In this document: positions 16,616 to 24,924 of the stretch, in pieces
Layout: the number at the start of each line of letters is the position of its first letter
Position numbering within the stretch: the first letter of the stretch is position 1
Source: Carbonactinospora thermoautotrophica
GTDB taxonomy: Bacteria > Actinomycetota > Actinomycetes > Streptomycetales > Carbonactinosporaceae
Direction of reading: 5' to 3'
Length of the DNA stretch: 64,000 nucleotides
NCBI RefSeq assembly: GCF_001543895.1
Contig: NZ_JYIJ01000011.1
Span: forward strand, 82,593 to 146,592
Translations under genes and position numbers: made by a program
The notes under the pieces: generated by a model
The model's input: the letters and a program-made list of their open reading frames with translations, nothing else
Database searches by the model: none
Told to the model about the DNA's origin: nothing

Positions 16616-17700
16616 CAGAGCACCACCACCGAACGCAGCACGTCGCCGCGGTGCATCTTCTCGAACGCCTTCTCCACCTCGTCCAGCGCGATCGTCTCGG
16701 TCACGAACGCGTCCAGGTCCAGCCGGCCCTGCAGGTACAGGTCGATGAGCATCGGGAAGTCCCGGGACGGCAGGCAGTCACCGTACCAGGAGGACTTCAA
16801 CGACCCACCCCGGCTGAAGAAGTCCAGCAGCGGCATCTCCAGCTTCATGTCCGGCGTCGGCACGCCGACGAGCACCACGGTGCCGGCCAGGTCCCGGGCG
16901 TAGAACGCCTGCTTCCACGTCTCCGGCCGGCCGACCGCGTCGATGACCACGTCGGCGCCGAACCCGCCGGTCAGCTCCCGGATCGCCTCGACCGGGTCCT
17001 GCCGCTTGGCGTTCACGGTGTGGGTGGCCCCGAACCCCTTGGCCCACTCCAGCTTCCGGTCGTCCACGTCGACGGCGATGATCTTCGCGGCGCCGGCGAG
17101 CCGCGCCCCCGCGATCGCCGCGTCGCCCACTCCGCCGCAGCCGATCACCGCGACCGAGTCCCCCCGCGTCACCTCGCCGGTGTTGATCGCCGCGCCCAGC
17201 CCGGCCATCACCCCGCAACCCAGCAGGCCCGCGGCGGTCGGCGGCGCGGCGGGGTCGACCTTCGTGCACTGCCCGGCGGCCACCAGCGTCTTCTCGACGA
17301 ACGCGCCGATGCCCAGCGCGGGCGACAGCTCGGTGCCGTCGGCCAGCGTCATCTTCTGCCGGGCGTTGTGGGTGTCGAAGCAGTACCACGGCCGGCCGCG
17401 CCGGCAGGACCGGCACTGGCCGCACACCGCACGCCAGTTCAGGATCACGAAGTCGCCCGGCGCCACCTCGGTGACCCCCTCGCCGACCGCCTCGACCACT
17501 CCGGCGGCCTCGTGGCCGAGCAGGAAGGGAAAGTCGTCGCTGATGCCACCCTCCCGGTAGTGCAGGTCGGTGTGGCAGACCCCGCACGCCTGCACCTTCA
17601 CCAAAGCCTCACCCGGACCCGGGTCGGGCACCAGGATCGTCTCCACCGAGACCGGCGCCCCCTTCTCACGTGCGACAACGCCTCTAACCTCGTGTGCCAT
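16615..17700 (-). CDS. mscR: S-(hydroxymethyl)mycothiol dehydrogenase (mycothiol-dependent formaldehyde dehydrogenase)
   Basis: This 361-residue zinc medium-chain dehydrogenase oxidises the spontaneous formaldehyde-mycothiol adduct with NAD. The catalytic zinc motif '[14 protein letters not shown]' is near residue 40, '[17 protein letters not shown]' near 63, the structural zinc lobe '[15 protein letters not shown]' near 95, and the NAD-binding loop '[19 protein letters not shown]' near 190. The ATG at 17700 follows GAGAGGAGAAG. The match to the class III-like actinobacterial enzyme is strong over the full length. Position beside the mycofactocin cluster and a methanol dehydrogenase defines a formaldehyde-oxidation module. 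Two identical 12-bp palindromes lie 100-136 bases upstream. Confidence 0.92.
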   Translation of the reverse strand: MAHEVRGVVAREKGAPVSVETILVPDPGPGEALVKVQACGVCHTDLHYREGGISDDFPFLLGHEAAGVVEAVGEGVTEVAPGDFVILNWRAVCGQCRSCRRGRPWYCFDTHNARQKMTLADGTELSPALGIGAFVEKTLVAAGQCTKVDPAAPPTAAGLLGCGVMAGLGAAINTGEVTRGDSVAVIGCGGVGDAAIAGARLAGAAKIIAVDVDDRKLEWAKGFGATHTVNAKRQDPVEAIRELTGGFGADVVIDAVGRPETWKQAFYARDLAGTVVLVGVPTPDMKLEMPLLDFFSRGGSLKSSWYGDCLPSRDFPMLIDLYLQGRLDLDAFVTETIALDEVEKAFEKMHRGDVLRSVVVL

Positions 17701-17799
17701 AAGAACTTCTCCTCTCACAGGTGCCGGTCATCCGCCATCCCACACCCATTCAATGACGTTGACGGCGAGACCACCACACACAGCCTCTTCAACCTTCAT

Positions 17800-17836
17800 A
17801 TCGGCGCCGATCACCCTGACTCATATCGGCGCCGAT
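17800..17836. promoter_or_regulatory. Paired palindromic sites upstream of mscR
   Basis: Two copies of the perfect 12-bp palindrome ATCGGCGCCGAT stand at 17800-17811 and 17825-17836, each preceded by CAT, so the shared unit is CATATCGGCGCCGATC. Their centres are 25 bases apart. They lie 100-136 bases upstream of the mscR start and could be operators for a formaldehyde- or methanol-responsive regulator. No binder is assigned. Confidence 0.6.
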
Positions 17837-17972
17837 CCCTGACACGCCTCCCCGAACCAGACCGGCCTGGGGCCACCCGGGCGGCGTCGGGGAGCCACGG
17901 CGGCCGCCCGGACGAGCCACGGGAAGCGCGGCCCGTGCTCGAACCGGGGGAGCCGAACGAGGCGTCCGGCGT

Positions 17973-18758
17973 TCATACCGTGAACCCCCCGTCCGCCCGC
18001 AGGACACTGCCGGCCACGGCCCCGGCGTTCGGTGAGCACAGCCATGCGATGGCGCGGGCGATCTCCTCGGGTTCGAGCAGCCGGTCGTGCAGCTGCCGGG
18101 ACGTGAAGTGCTCGGTGGAGTCCAGGCCGTACAGCCGCGCGGTCGCGTCGAGCATCGACGTGCGGGTCGAGCCCGGGGACACCGCGACGGCGGTGACGCC
18201 GGTGCCGCGGAGGTCCGCGGCCAGGCCGCGGACGAGACCGACGACGGCGTGTTTCGCGGCGCCGTAGGCCGCGAGGCCGAACAGCCCGCGATGTGCCGCG
18301 ACCGAGGCGACGGCGACGAACCGCCCGGAACGCGGCGCGGGTCGGGCGAGCATGGCCGGCACCGCGGCGCACGCCAGGTGGTAGACGCCGCGGACGTCGA
18401 CGTCGTGCAGGACGTCCCAGGTCTTCTCAGGCGTCTCCCACAGCGGCGTGCCGCCGGCGATGACGGCCGCGGCGGCGACGGCGGCGTCGAGACCGCCGTA
18501 CCGCTCCTGCGCGACGGCCACGGCCTCGCGGAGCCGCCCGGCGTCCCGGACGTCGGCGACCAGGGGGGTGACGTCCCCGTCGTACGGGTCGGCCACGGCG
18601 GTGAGTTCCTCGAGCGTCCCGAGGGGGTAGTCGACCGCCGGGTCGTCGCGGCAGACATCGACCGCGACGACGCGCCAGCCCTCGCGGGCGAGCTCGTGCA
18701 CGACCGCGGCGCCGATGCCTCGCGCCGCCCCGGTCACCACCGCGACCCGCGCGCTCAT
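17973..18758 (-). CDS. Mycofactocin-coupled SDR family oxidoreductase
   Basis: The 261-residue short-chain dehydrogenase has 'VTGAARGIGAAVVHELA' for nucleotide binding at the N-terminus and the catalytic 'YGAAKHAVVG' (YxxxK) near residue 158, with an upstream serine in 'VAVASVAAHRG'. The segment after the second strand is longer than in ordinary SDRs ('CRDDPAVDYPLGTLEEL'). This insertion is characteristic of SDRs that hold NAD tightly and use mycofactocin as electron acceptor. The ATG overlaps the mftE stop. Its alcohol substrate is unknown. Confidence 0.85.
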   Translation of the reverse strand: MSARVAVVTGAARGIGAAVVHELAREGWRVVAVDVCRDDPAVDYPLGTLEELTAVADPYDGDVTPLVADVRDAGRLREAVAVAQERYGGLDAAVAAAAVIAGGTPLWETPEKTWDVLHDVDVRGVYHLACAAVPAMLARPAPRSGRFVAVASVAAHRGLFGLAAYGAAKHAVVGLVRGLAADLRGTGVTAVAVSPGSTRTSMLDATARLYGLDSTEHFTSRQLHDRLLEPEEIARAIAWLCSPNAGAVAGSVLRADGGFTV

Positions 18759-19456
18759 GGCCGCAGCCGCCCCCCTTCGTCGACCTGCCAGTGGTTGACC
18801 GCGCAGCTGAGCCGGTCGGTGAGTTTGGCGAGCAGGTCACGCCCTTCGTCAGGGGAGGCGCCCCGCGGATCGCCGAGCACACCGTTGGGGCTCACGCTGC
18901 GTACGGAGTTCGCGCGCAGCAGCGGCAAGATCTTCGCGAGTGGCTCGGTCACGCCGGGCGCGAACCGTTTCACCCGGACCGACCAGGGATGCGAGGCGAG
19001 GACGAGCGAGGTCTCGGTGCGTCCGGCGTGCGCGTCGCCACCGGGCACCTCGCAACACCAGTAAGCCACGTCGCGGCCCTCGTACCGCAGCAGCCGGACC
19101 GCGCGCGCCAGCGCCTCGGCATTGCCGCCGTGCCCGTTGACGTAGAGCAGGCGCGCGGCCCACCGGCAGGCGGACCGCCCGATCTCGACGAGCACCGCCT
19201 CCAGCGCCGCGTGCCCGATCGAAACCGTGCCCGGGAAGCCCTCGTGCTCACCGCTCGCGCCGTACGCGACGGGCGGCGCGAGGAGGACGTGGTCGAGACG
19301 CTCGACGACGGCCGTGGCGACCGACACCGCCACCCGGGTGTCGGTGTCGACCGGCAGATGGGGACCGTGCTGTTCGACCGAGCCGACCGGCACGACGAGC
19401 GTCGTGCCGTCGGCGACGTCCGGCCAGGCGAGGTCACCGAGAGCGGTGGCGATCAT
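18755..19456 (-). CDS. mftE: Mycofactocin precursor peptidase MftE (creatininase family)
   Basis: This 233-residue creatininase-fold metallopeptidase releases the C-terminal Val-Tyr-derived dipeptide from the processed MftA peptide. The metal ligands are in 'VPVGSVEQHGPHLPVDTDTR' (E, H and D, residues about 22-40) and 'YVNGHGGNAEALARAV' (about 103). It begins by a 4-base overlap with the ETF beta gene and ends by one with the SDR gene. The family also includes creatinine amidohydrolases, but gene context points to mycofactocin. Confidence 0.9.
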   Translation of the reverse strand: MIATALGDLAWPDVADGTTLVVPVGSVEQHGPHLPVDTDTRVAVSVATAVVERLDHVLLAPPVAYGASGEHEGFPGTVSIGHAALEAVLVEIGRSACRWAARLLYVNGHGGNAEALARAVRLLRYEGRDVAYWCCEVPGGDAHAGRTETSLVLASHPWSVRVKRFAPGVTEPLAKILPLLRANSVRSVSPNGVLGDPRGASPDEGRDLLAKLTDRLSCAVNHWQVDEGGRLRP

Positions 19457-20334
19457 GAGAGGTACCCGTGTTGGCGGAGGAAGGCGAGCAACTCGTCCGC
19501 TGCCGCGGCCACGTTCTCAGGGACGACGACGCGCGGCGGCGTGCGCTCGACGAGGGCGCCGGTGAGTGCGAGCAGGCGCTCGCGAGGGTTGTCGGACGCC
19601 GGCGGCGGCAGGACACGCGGGCGCGGCCGGTACGGCCCGGCGTGGTCGACGGTCACCCGCGGGTCGCGCGTGGGGCCGGCGCTCACCACGTCGATCGGCG
19701 CCTCGCGTGCGGCGAGGAGCGCGGGCAGCGACGCACGGCGCAACCGGACGTGTGTCGGCTCCACGGAGAGGACGGCGGGGGCGGACACCTGGAGCACCTC
19801 CCGGTACCCGCCGTCCAGCCGCCGCACGCACCGTAGCGGCTCGCCCGGTGCCCCCGCCTGCACGTCGAGCAGGCCGAGCGCCTGCGTGGCGCCGAGGGCG
19901 TGGGCGAGGAACGCGGGGACGGCGCCGGTACCGCGGTCGACCGAGTGGACGCCGCACAGCACGAGATCCGGCAGGCCGTGCCGCGTGTGGACGGCGCGAG
20001 CGATGGCCGCGGCCACGGCGGAGCCGTCGGATGCGACATCGTGCCAGGTCATGTCGATCCGCAGGGCCGCGTGCGCGCCGACGGCGAGGGCTTCCCGCAG
20101 CATGGCGTCCGCGTCCGGGGGTCCCGCCGTGACGGCCAGGACCCGGCCGCCCCAGGCCTCGGCGATCCGCAGTGCGTGTTCGAGCGCGCACCGGTCAGCG
20201 TCGGAGGCCCCGGATGTCCGCGGATCGGTGTCGACCTGCCCGGTGAGCGGGTCCACGTGGGCGTGCAGATCGGTCCACCGCAACGCGGCGACGACGAGGG
20301 GACCGTCCGGGTTCACCTGCCGCATGGCGCTCAC
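19453..20334 (-). CDS. Electron transfer flavoprotein beta subunit (FixA-like)
   Basis: The ~293-residue protein carries the ETF-beta nucleotide-binding layout: 'DADRCALEHALRIAEAWGGRVLAVTAG' near residue 50 (read as 'ALEHALRIAE' and 'VLAVTAG'), 'PDLVLCGVHSVDRGTGAVPAFLAHALG' near 120 (motif 'GVHSVDRGTGAVPAFLA'), and a C-terminal linker. The GTG at 20334 overlaps the ferredoxin stop, and a later ATG at 20325 is an alternative. Together with the ETF alpha, FixC-like and FixX-like genes upstream it makes a complete FixABCX set inside the mycofactocin operon. The partner electron donor is probably reduced mycofactocin or an OYE-type flavoenzyme. Confidence 0.85.
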   Translation of the reverse strand: MSAMRQVNPDGPLVVAALRWTDLHAHVDPLTGQVDTDPRTSGASDADRCALEHALRIAEAWGGRVLAVTAGPPDADAMLREALAVGAHAALRIDMTWHDVASDGSAVAAAIARAVHTRHGLPDLVLCGVHSVDRGTGAVPAFLAHALGATQALGLLDVQAGAPGEPLRCVRRLDGGYREVLQVSAPAVLSVEPTHVRLRRASLPALLAAREAPIDVVSAGPTRDPRVTVDHAGPYRPRPRVLPPPASDNPRERLLALTGALVERTPPRVVVPENVAAAADELLAFLRQHGYLS

Positions 20335-20639
20335 CCGTGCCGCAGGACCACGCCGTGGCCGCCGTCCGGGTAGGTCCACGTGATGGCCCCAGCCTCGTTG
20401 CAGATCTGGTAGCAGGTGCCGCACTCGAAGCACTGCTCGTAGTTGAACAGGATCCCACCGTCGTTGGTGGGCACGAACAGGTTCGCGGGGCAGGCGGTGA
20501 CGCACGCCTTCGTCGTGCACGACCGGCACACCTCGGTCTCGACGGTGATGTGCGGCCGGGGGGAGACCCTGAACTCGACGGTCGCCATGCGGTCGTCGAA
20601 GGATATGTCCGGGTACGGCCTGGTGATGGTGGTGCTCAT
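20331..20639 (-). CDS. Ferredoxin-like protein of FixX type
   Basis: This 102-residue ferredoxin has cysteines in 'CRSCTTKACVTACP' (about residues 38-51) and 'CFECGTCYQICNEAGAITW' (about 69-87). The spacing of the second set, together with the 'AGAITWTYP' ending, is typical of FixX and of the ferredoxin that docks with ETF-quinone oxidoreductase. It is located between the FixC-like and ETF beta genes and should pass electrons between the FixC flavin and quinone or a soluble acceptor. Confidence 0.88.
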   Translation of the reverse strand: MSTTITRPYPDISFDDRMATVEFRVSPRPHITVETEVCRSCTTKACVTACPANLFVPTNDGGILFNYEQCFECGTCYQICNEAGAITWTYPDGGHGVVLRHG

Positions 20640-20682
20640 GCTCTGTTGCCTCCGTATCCCCTGCGTATCTCCTCCGCGTCCC

Positions 20683-22020
20683 TCAACCGAAGACCCGCAG
20701 CCCGGCGAGGCCGTCGCGGGCGAGGTCGCGCAGGCGGACTCCGTGTCGCCGTGCGGTGTCGCGGAGCAGCCGGCTCATGCCTCGCTTCGGCACCGGGTTG
20801 GTCACCGTGAACACCTCCTGGACGAGGTCGCAGACCATCCCGGGGTACTGCTTCTGGACCCGTTCGGACAGCACGAGATCGGGTGCGCGCTGCAGCCGCT
20901 TGTGATCGGCGAGGACGAACGAGTCCTCCAGCAGGCGGCGATACCCGGCGAGCCCGGAAGCCGAGGTGTCCCGGCGACGCAGCGCCTCGGCCGCCGCGCG
21001 GCCGGCGTACATCCCCGACCCGATCGCGAAGTTCACGCCCTCCAGCCAGATGCCGGCGGCGAGGCACATCGCGGCGGCGTCGCCCGCGACGAGCATGCCG
21101 TCGATGGCGAGCCGGGGCATCGTCCGGTAGCCGCCCTCGGGGATGAGGTGGGCGGCGTACTCCTTCAGTTCGGCGCCACGGAGGTACGGCGCGATCGCGG
21201 GATGCGCCTTGAGGTCGGCGATGAGTTCCTCGGGCCGTACCTTCGCCTTCGCGAGCCCGGTCAGCGCGACGACGACGCCGACCGAGACCGTGTCGAGGTT
21301 GGTGTAGAGGAATCCCCCGCCGGGGATCCCGCGCGTGCAGCCGAGGATCTCGATGTCCAGCCCCTCGGTTCCGGTGATGGCGAAGCGCTCCTCGATGACC
21401 TCGCGCGGCAGCGCCAGCGTCTCCTTCACCCCGAGGGTGAGGTGATGCGCGTCGGTCTGCGGCAGCAGGCCGGCCTCCTTGGCCAGGAAGGAGTTGACCC
21501 CGTCGCAGGCGATGACGACGCGGGCGCGGATGTCGCCGTCGTCCCGATCCGTGCGCACGCCGGTGACGCGGCCGCGCTCGTCCCTGAGCAGGCCGGTGAC
21601 CACGGTCGAGGTGACGAGGACCGCGCCGGCCTCGACCGCGTGTCCCGCGAGCCAGGCGTCGAAGTCGGCGCGGTAGGTGGTCATGCCGTTGTAAGGCGGC
21701 TGCCCCCAGGCCTGCGTCCGGAAGTCGACGGTGAACGCCTGGGTCGGCGTCATCACCATCGTCGAGCGGCGGGTCACCCAGCGCTGCACGGGCACCTCGT
21801 CCCACCACCGGGGGATGAGCTCGTCGAGGATGCGCCCGTAGACGACACCGCCGTACACGTTCTTCGCGCCGGGGAACGGCCCGCGCTCGATGAGCAGCAC
21901 CGAGCGTCCGGCCCGGGCGAGTTCGAGCGCTGCGGCCGAGCCGGCGGGCCCCGCGCCGACGACGACCGCGTCCCACACGCCGTCGGCGGGCACGGCGGGA
22001 GCAGGAACGCGCTCAGGCAT
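20683..22020 (-). CDS. FixC-like flavoprotein (ETF-quinone oxidoreductase family)
   Basis: The 445-residue FAD enzyme starts with a dinucleotide-binding motif 'VVVGAGPAGSAAALELARAG' at about residue 19 and shows the FixC-type 'IERGPFPGAKNVYGGVVYG' near residue 44. A second FAD-contact region is 'MLVAGDAAAMCLAAGIWLEG' near residue 305. FixC proteins accept electrons from FixAB and pass them with FixX to the membrane quinone pool, and in bifurcating versions to ferredoxin. Its start overlaps the ETF alpha stop by 8 bases. It replaces nothing else in this window, so it is the best candidate for linking mycofactocin to respiration. Confidence 0.87.
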   Translation of the reverse strand: MPERVPAPAVPADGVWDAVVVGAGPAGSAAALELARAGRSVLLIERGPFPGAKNVYGGVVYGRILDELIPRWWDEVPVQRWVTRRSTMVMTPTQAFTVDFRTQAWGQPPYNGMTTYRADFDAWLAGHAVEAGAVLVTSTVVTGLLRDERGRVTGVRTDRDDGDIRARVVIACDGVNSFLAKEAGLLPQTDAHHLTLGVKETLALPREVIEERFAITGTEGLDIEILGCTRGIPGGGFLYTNLDTVSVGVVVALTGLAKAKVRPEELIADLKAHPAIAPYLRGAELKEYAAHLIPEGGYRTMPRLAIDGMLVAGDAAAMCLAAGIWLEGVNFAIGSGMYAGRAAAEALRRRDTSASGLAGYRRLLEDSFVLADHKRLQRAPDLVLSERVQKQYPGMVCDLVQEVFTVTNPVPKRGMSRLLRDTARRHGVRLRDLARDGLAGLRVFG

Positions 22021-22966
22021 GGGTGACCTCCTCGGACGGGTCGGCCGCCTCGGCGACGCCGAGACGGCGGGCGAGCTCGGCGAGCAGCGCGGGAGCGTCG
22101 ACGACGAGACCGAGGTCGGCCATGGCGGTCATGGGGCAGGAGGGATCGGTGTTCACGGACACCACGTGTTTCGGCTCCCCGAGGCCGCCGATGTGCTGGG
22201 CGGCGCCGGACACGCCGAACGCGATGTACAGGTCGGGGTTCACGACGACCCCGGTGGTGCCGATCTGCCGGTCGTACCCGGTCCACCCGGCGTCGGTGGC
22301 GACGCGGGTCGCGCCCATGGACGCACCCAGCGCCGCGGCCACCGCCGCCAGCAACCGGAAGGTCGCCGCGCCGTCCGCCCCGGGCGGGACGAGACCGGCG
22401 CCTCCGCCGAGTATCCGGGGGGCCTCCGCGAGGTCCATCGTCTCCGGCTCGGGTTCGAGGACCGCCTCGACCTCGGCGTCCCGGACGCCCGCGGGGACGT
22501 CCACGGCGAGCGCCTCGACGGTCGGCTGGGCGGTCACCGGCTCGGCCCCACGGACCCCCGGCACCAGCGTCGCCACGAACGGGCCGTCGCAGCGCAGGTC
22601 CAGTCCGACACGATCGCCGTACCGCACGACCGTGGCACCGGTGTCGTGGACGGCGACGGCGCCTGCGAGGAGCGGACGGTCGAGCGCGGCGGCGAGACGT
22701 GGCGCGAGGTCACGACCGTCGGGGGAAGCCGGCAGGACGACCACGTCCTCGCGGCGGAGCATCGGGGCGAGCGCGGCCGCCCACGTGCCGGGCGCGAACC
22801 CTTTCAGTTCGACGCAGCGCACCTCCGTCGCCGTGGTCAGCTGGGCCGCGCCGTCGTCCGTGCCGCTGCCGGCGAGCAGCACGCGGCCGCCTGCCTCGGC
22901 CGTCACCTCGTCCGCCCCGAGCGGCAGCCGGCCGTCACGTACGGGGACCACACCGACAAAAGTCAC
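22013..22966 (-). CDS. Electron transfer flavoprotein alpha subunit (FixB-like)
   Basis: The 317-residue protein ends with the conserved ETF-alpha FAD domain: 'GGGAGLVPPGADGAATFRL', 'GATRVATDAGW', 'QIGTTGVVVNPDLYIAFGVSGAAQH' (read as 'QIGTTG' and 'YIAFGVSGAAQHIGG') and 'VSVNTDPSCPMTAMADLGLV'. The N-terminal half is an adenine nucleotide-like domain with lower similarity. The GTG at 22966 overlaps the preceding OYE-type gene stop (GTGA). It pairs with the ETF beta gene at 19453-20334, with FixC and FixX genes between them, an order that differs from the classic fixABCX. Confidence 0.87.
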   Translation of the reverse strand: MTFVGVVPVRDGRLPLGADEVTAEAGGRVLLAGSGTDDGAAQLTTATEVRCVELKGFAPGTWAAALAPMLRREDVVVLPASPDGRDLAPRLAAALDRPLLAGAVAVHDTGATVVRYGDRVGLDLRCDGPFVATLVPGVRGAEPVTAQPTVEALAVDVPAGVRDAEVEAVLEPEPETMDLAEAPRILGGGAGLVPPGADGAATFRLLAAVAAALGASMGATRVATDAGWTGYDRQIGTTGVVVNPDLYIAFGVSGAAQHIGGLGEPKHVVSVNTDPSCPMTAMADLGLVVDAPALLAELARRLGVAEAADPSEEVTHA

Positions 22967-24924
22967 AGCGCCACCCCCACTCGGTAACCTTCGACGACGG
23001 CGGCGTGCGCCCGGCGCGGCGCCAGGCAGTCGCCGACGCGGTGCACCTCGAGCCCGCTGCCTTTGAGGGCGTGCCAGAGCGCGTCCTCCGGCTGCTGGTG
23101 CACGGCGCACACGGTCCAGTCACAGCGCACTTGGCGGGTCTCCCCCGTCGGGTGGTACAGGACGTCGAGCACGATCCCGTCGCCTTCGGCGCGGGCGCCC
23201 ACGATGACGCTGTCGGTGGTCTGGGTGATCCCCTTGGCGTGAGCTCGCACGTTCCAGGTCTCCATGTCGAGGGTGACGCCGAGGTCCTGGCCGACGACCA
23301 TGCCGGGGGTCATGATCTCGACCGTGCAGCCGCGGTCGGCGAGCAGTTCGGCGACCGACGTCGCCTGGTGGAAGCCCAGCTCATCGAACACGACCACCCG
23401 CCCGGACGGCTCCGCCCGGCCCTCGAGGACGTCCCGGACGTCCACGACCCGGGCCAGGTCCCCGGCCCACCAGGGGCGTTGCGGGCGTGCGCCGGTGGCG
23501 ACGACGACGGCGTCGGGTCGTTCGGCGAGGACCGCATCGGCGTCGGCCTCGACACCGGTGCGTATCTCCACACCCAGGCGGGCGCACTCCGCGGCGAGAT
23601 TGCGGACGAGGTCGAGGAACTCCGCGCGTGACGGCACGCTCGCGGCCGTCGCCACCTGCCCGCCGGTGCGGTGCTCGCGTTCGAGCACTGTGACCCGGTG
23701 GCCGTTGCGGGCCGCTGCCGCCGCGGCCTGCAGGCCACCGGGGCCCGCCCCCACGACGACCACCCGGCGACCGCGCAGCCGCGGGGTCGGCACCGGCCGC
23801 GCCTCCCGGCCGGTACGGGGATTCTCGATGCAGCCGAGCCACCGGTTGAGCCCCATGCGCCCCACGCACTCCTGGTTGCAGGACAGGCAGGTGCGGATCT
23901 CGGTGGGTCTGCCGGCACGCGCCTTGGCGACGAAGTCGGGGTCGGCGATCTGGCCGCGCACCACGCCCACCAGGTCGCAGTGTCCCTCGGCGAGCGCCCG
24001 GTCGGCCTGCAGCGGGTCCTTGAACCGGCCCACCCCGATGACCGGGAGGCGTACGGCCTTGCGGATCGCGCTGGGGATGAACAGCGCGTAGCCCGGGGGG
24101 ATGTGCATGGACGCTTCGATCATGTACAGGGTCGCGGTCGCCACCCCGATCGAAGTGTTGATGTAGTCGACCTTCCCGGTCGCCTCGACCAGCCGCGCGA
24201 TCCCGACCGCCTCGTCGATGGTCGTGCCGCCTTCGATGAGTTCGTCGCCGCAGATGCGCACGCCAAGGGCCCGATGCGGGCCGATCGCCTCCCGGACCGC
24301 GTCGATGATCTCGAGAAGGATGCGGGCGCGGTTCTCCAGCGACCCGCCGTACGCGTCGGTCCTGCGGTTGGTCGCCGGGGAGAGGAAGCCGCGCACGATC
24401 GAGGAGTGCGAGCACTGCAGCTCCACCCCGTCGAAGCCGCCCTCGGCGCAGTGGCCGGCCACGGTGCCGTACCCGGCGACGATCTCCCGGATCTCGTGCA
24501 GCTCGACGGCCTTGGGCACCTCACGGAACATCGGGTCGGGCACCGGGGAGGGTGCCCAGACCGGCAGCCGCGAGTACATGCTCGACGCCTGGCCGCCGTT
24601 GTGGTTGATCTGGGCGAAGATCGGCACGCCGTGACGGTGCACGCGTTCGGTGATGCGCCGGTATCCGGGCACCACCGACGGGTGGAAGCCGTGGATGAGC
24701 TTCTCGTACGGCCAGTCGGTCGGATGGGTGGAGTGCTCCTCGGTGATGATCAGCCCGGCACCCCCGGCGGCGCGCGCCTCGTAGTACGCGGCGTGCTGCT
24801 CCGAGGGGTGCCCGTCCTCGGCGTAGTTGGTGAGGTGGGCCGAGAACACGATGCGGTTCCGGACTGTCACCGGGCCGATCCGCAACGGTTTGAACAGGTA
24901 CCGGTAACGGCCGCCGGCGCTCAC
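22963..24924 (-). CDS. Mycofactocin system FadH/OYE-family oxidoreductase (type 2)
   Basis: The 653-residue protein is a 2,4-dienoyl-CoA-reductase-like flavoenzyme. A TIM-barrel FMN domain (about 1-350) opens 'YLFKPLRIGPVTVRNRIVFS' and includes 'YYEARAAGGAGLIITEE'. An iron-sulfur cluster follows in 'CLSCNQECVGRMGLNRWLGC' near residue 340, then an FAD/NAD(P) domain with 'VVVVGAGPGGLQAAAAAARNG' (motif GxGxxG, about residue 380). This gene type is known beside mftC in many actinobacterial mycofactocin loci. The substrate is not established. It may act on a peptide intermediate or serve as an electron carrier. GTG start overlaps the stop of the preceding homologue. Confidence 0.87.
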   Translation of the reverse strand: MSAGGRYRYLFKPLRIGPVTVRNRIVFSAHLTNYAEDGHPSEQHAAYYEARAAGGAGLIITEEHSTHPTDWPYEKLIHGFHPSVVPGYRRITERVHRHGVPIFAQINHNGGQASSMYSRLPVWAPSPVPDPMFREVPKAVELHEIREIVAGYGTVAGHCAEGGFDGVELQCSHSSIVRGFLSPATNRRTDAYGGSLENRARILLEIIDAVREAIGPHRALGVRICGDELIEGGTTIDEAVGIARLVEATGKVDYINTSIGVATATLYMIEASMHIPPGYALFIPSAIRKAVRLPVIGVGRFKDPLQADRALAEGHCDLVGVVRGQIADPDFVAKARAGRPTEIRTCLSCNQECVGRMGLNRWLGCIENPRTGREARPVPTPRLRGRRVVVVGAGPGGLQAAAAAARNGHRVTVLEREHRTGGQVATAASVPSRAEFLDLVRNLAAECARLGVEIRTGVEADADAVLAERPDAVVVATGARPQRPWWAGDLARVVDVRDVLEGRAEPSGRVVVFDELGFHQATSVAELLADRGCTVEIMTPGMVVGQDLGVTLDMETWNVRAHAKGITQTTDSVIVGARAEGDGIVLDVLYHPTGETRQVRCDWTVCAVHQQPEDALWHALKGSGLEVHRVGDCLAPRRAHAAVVEGYRVGVAL

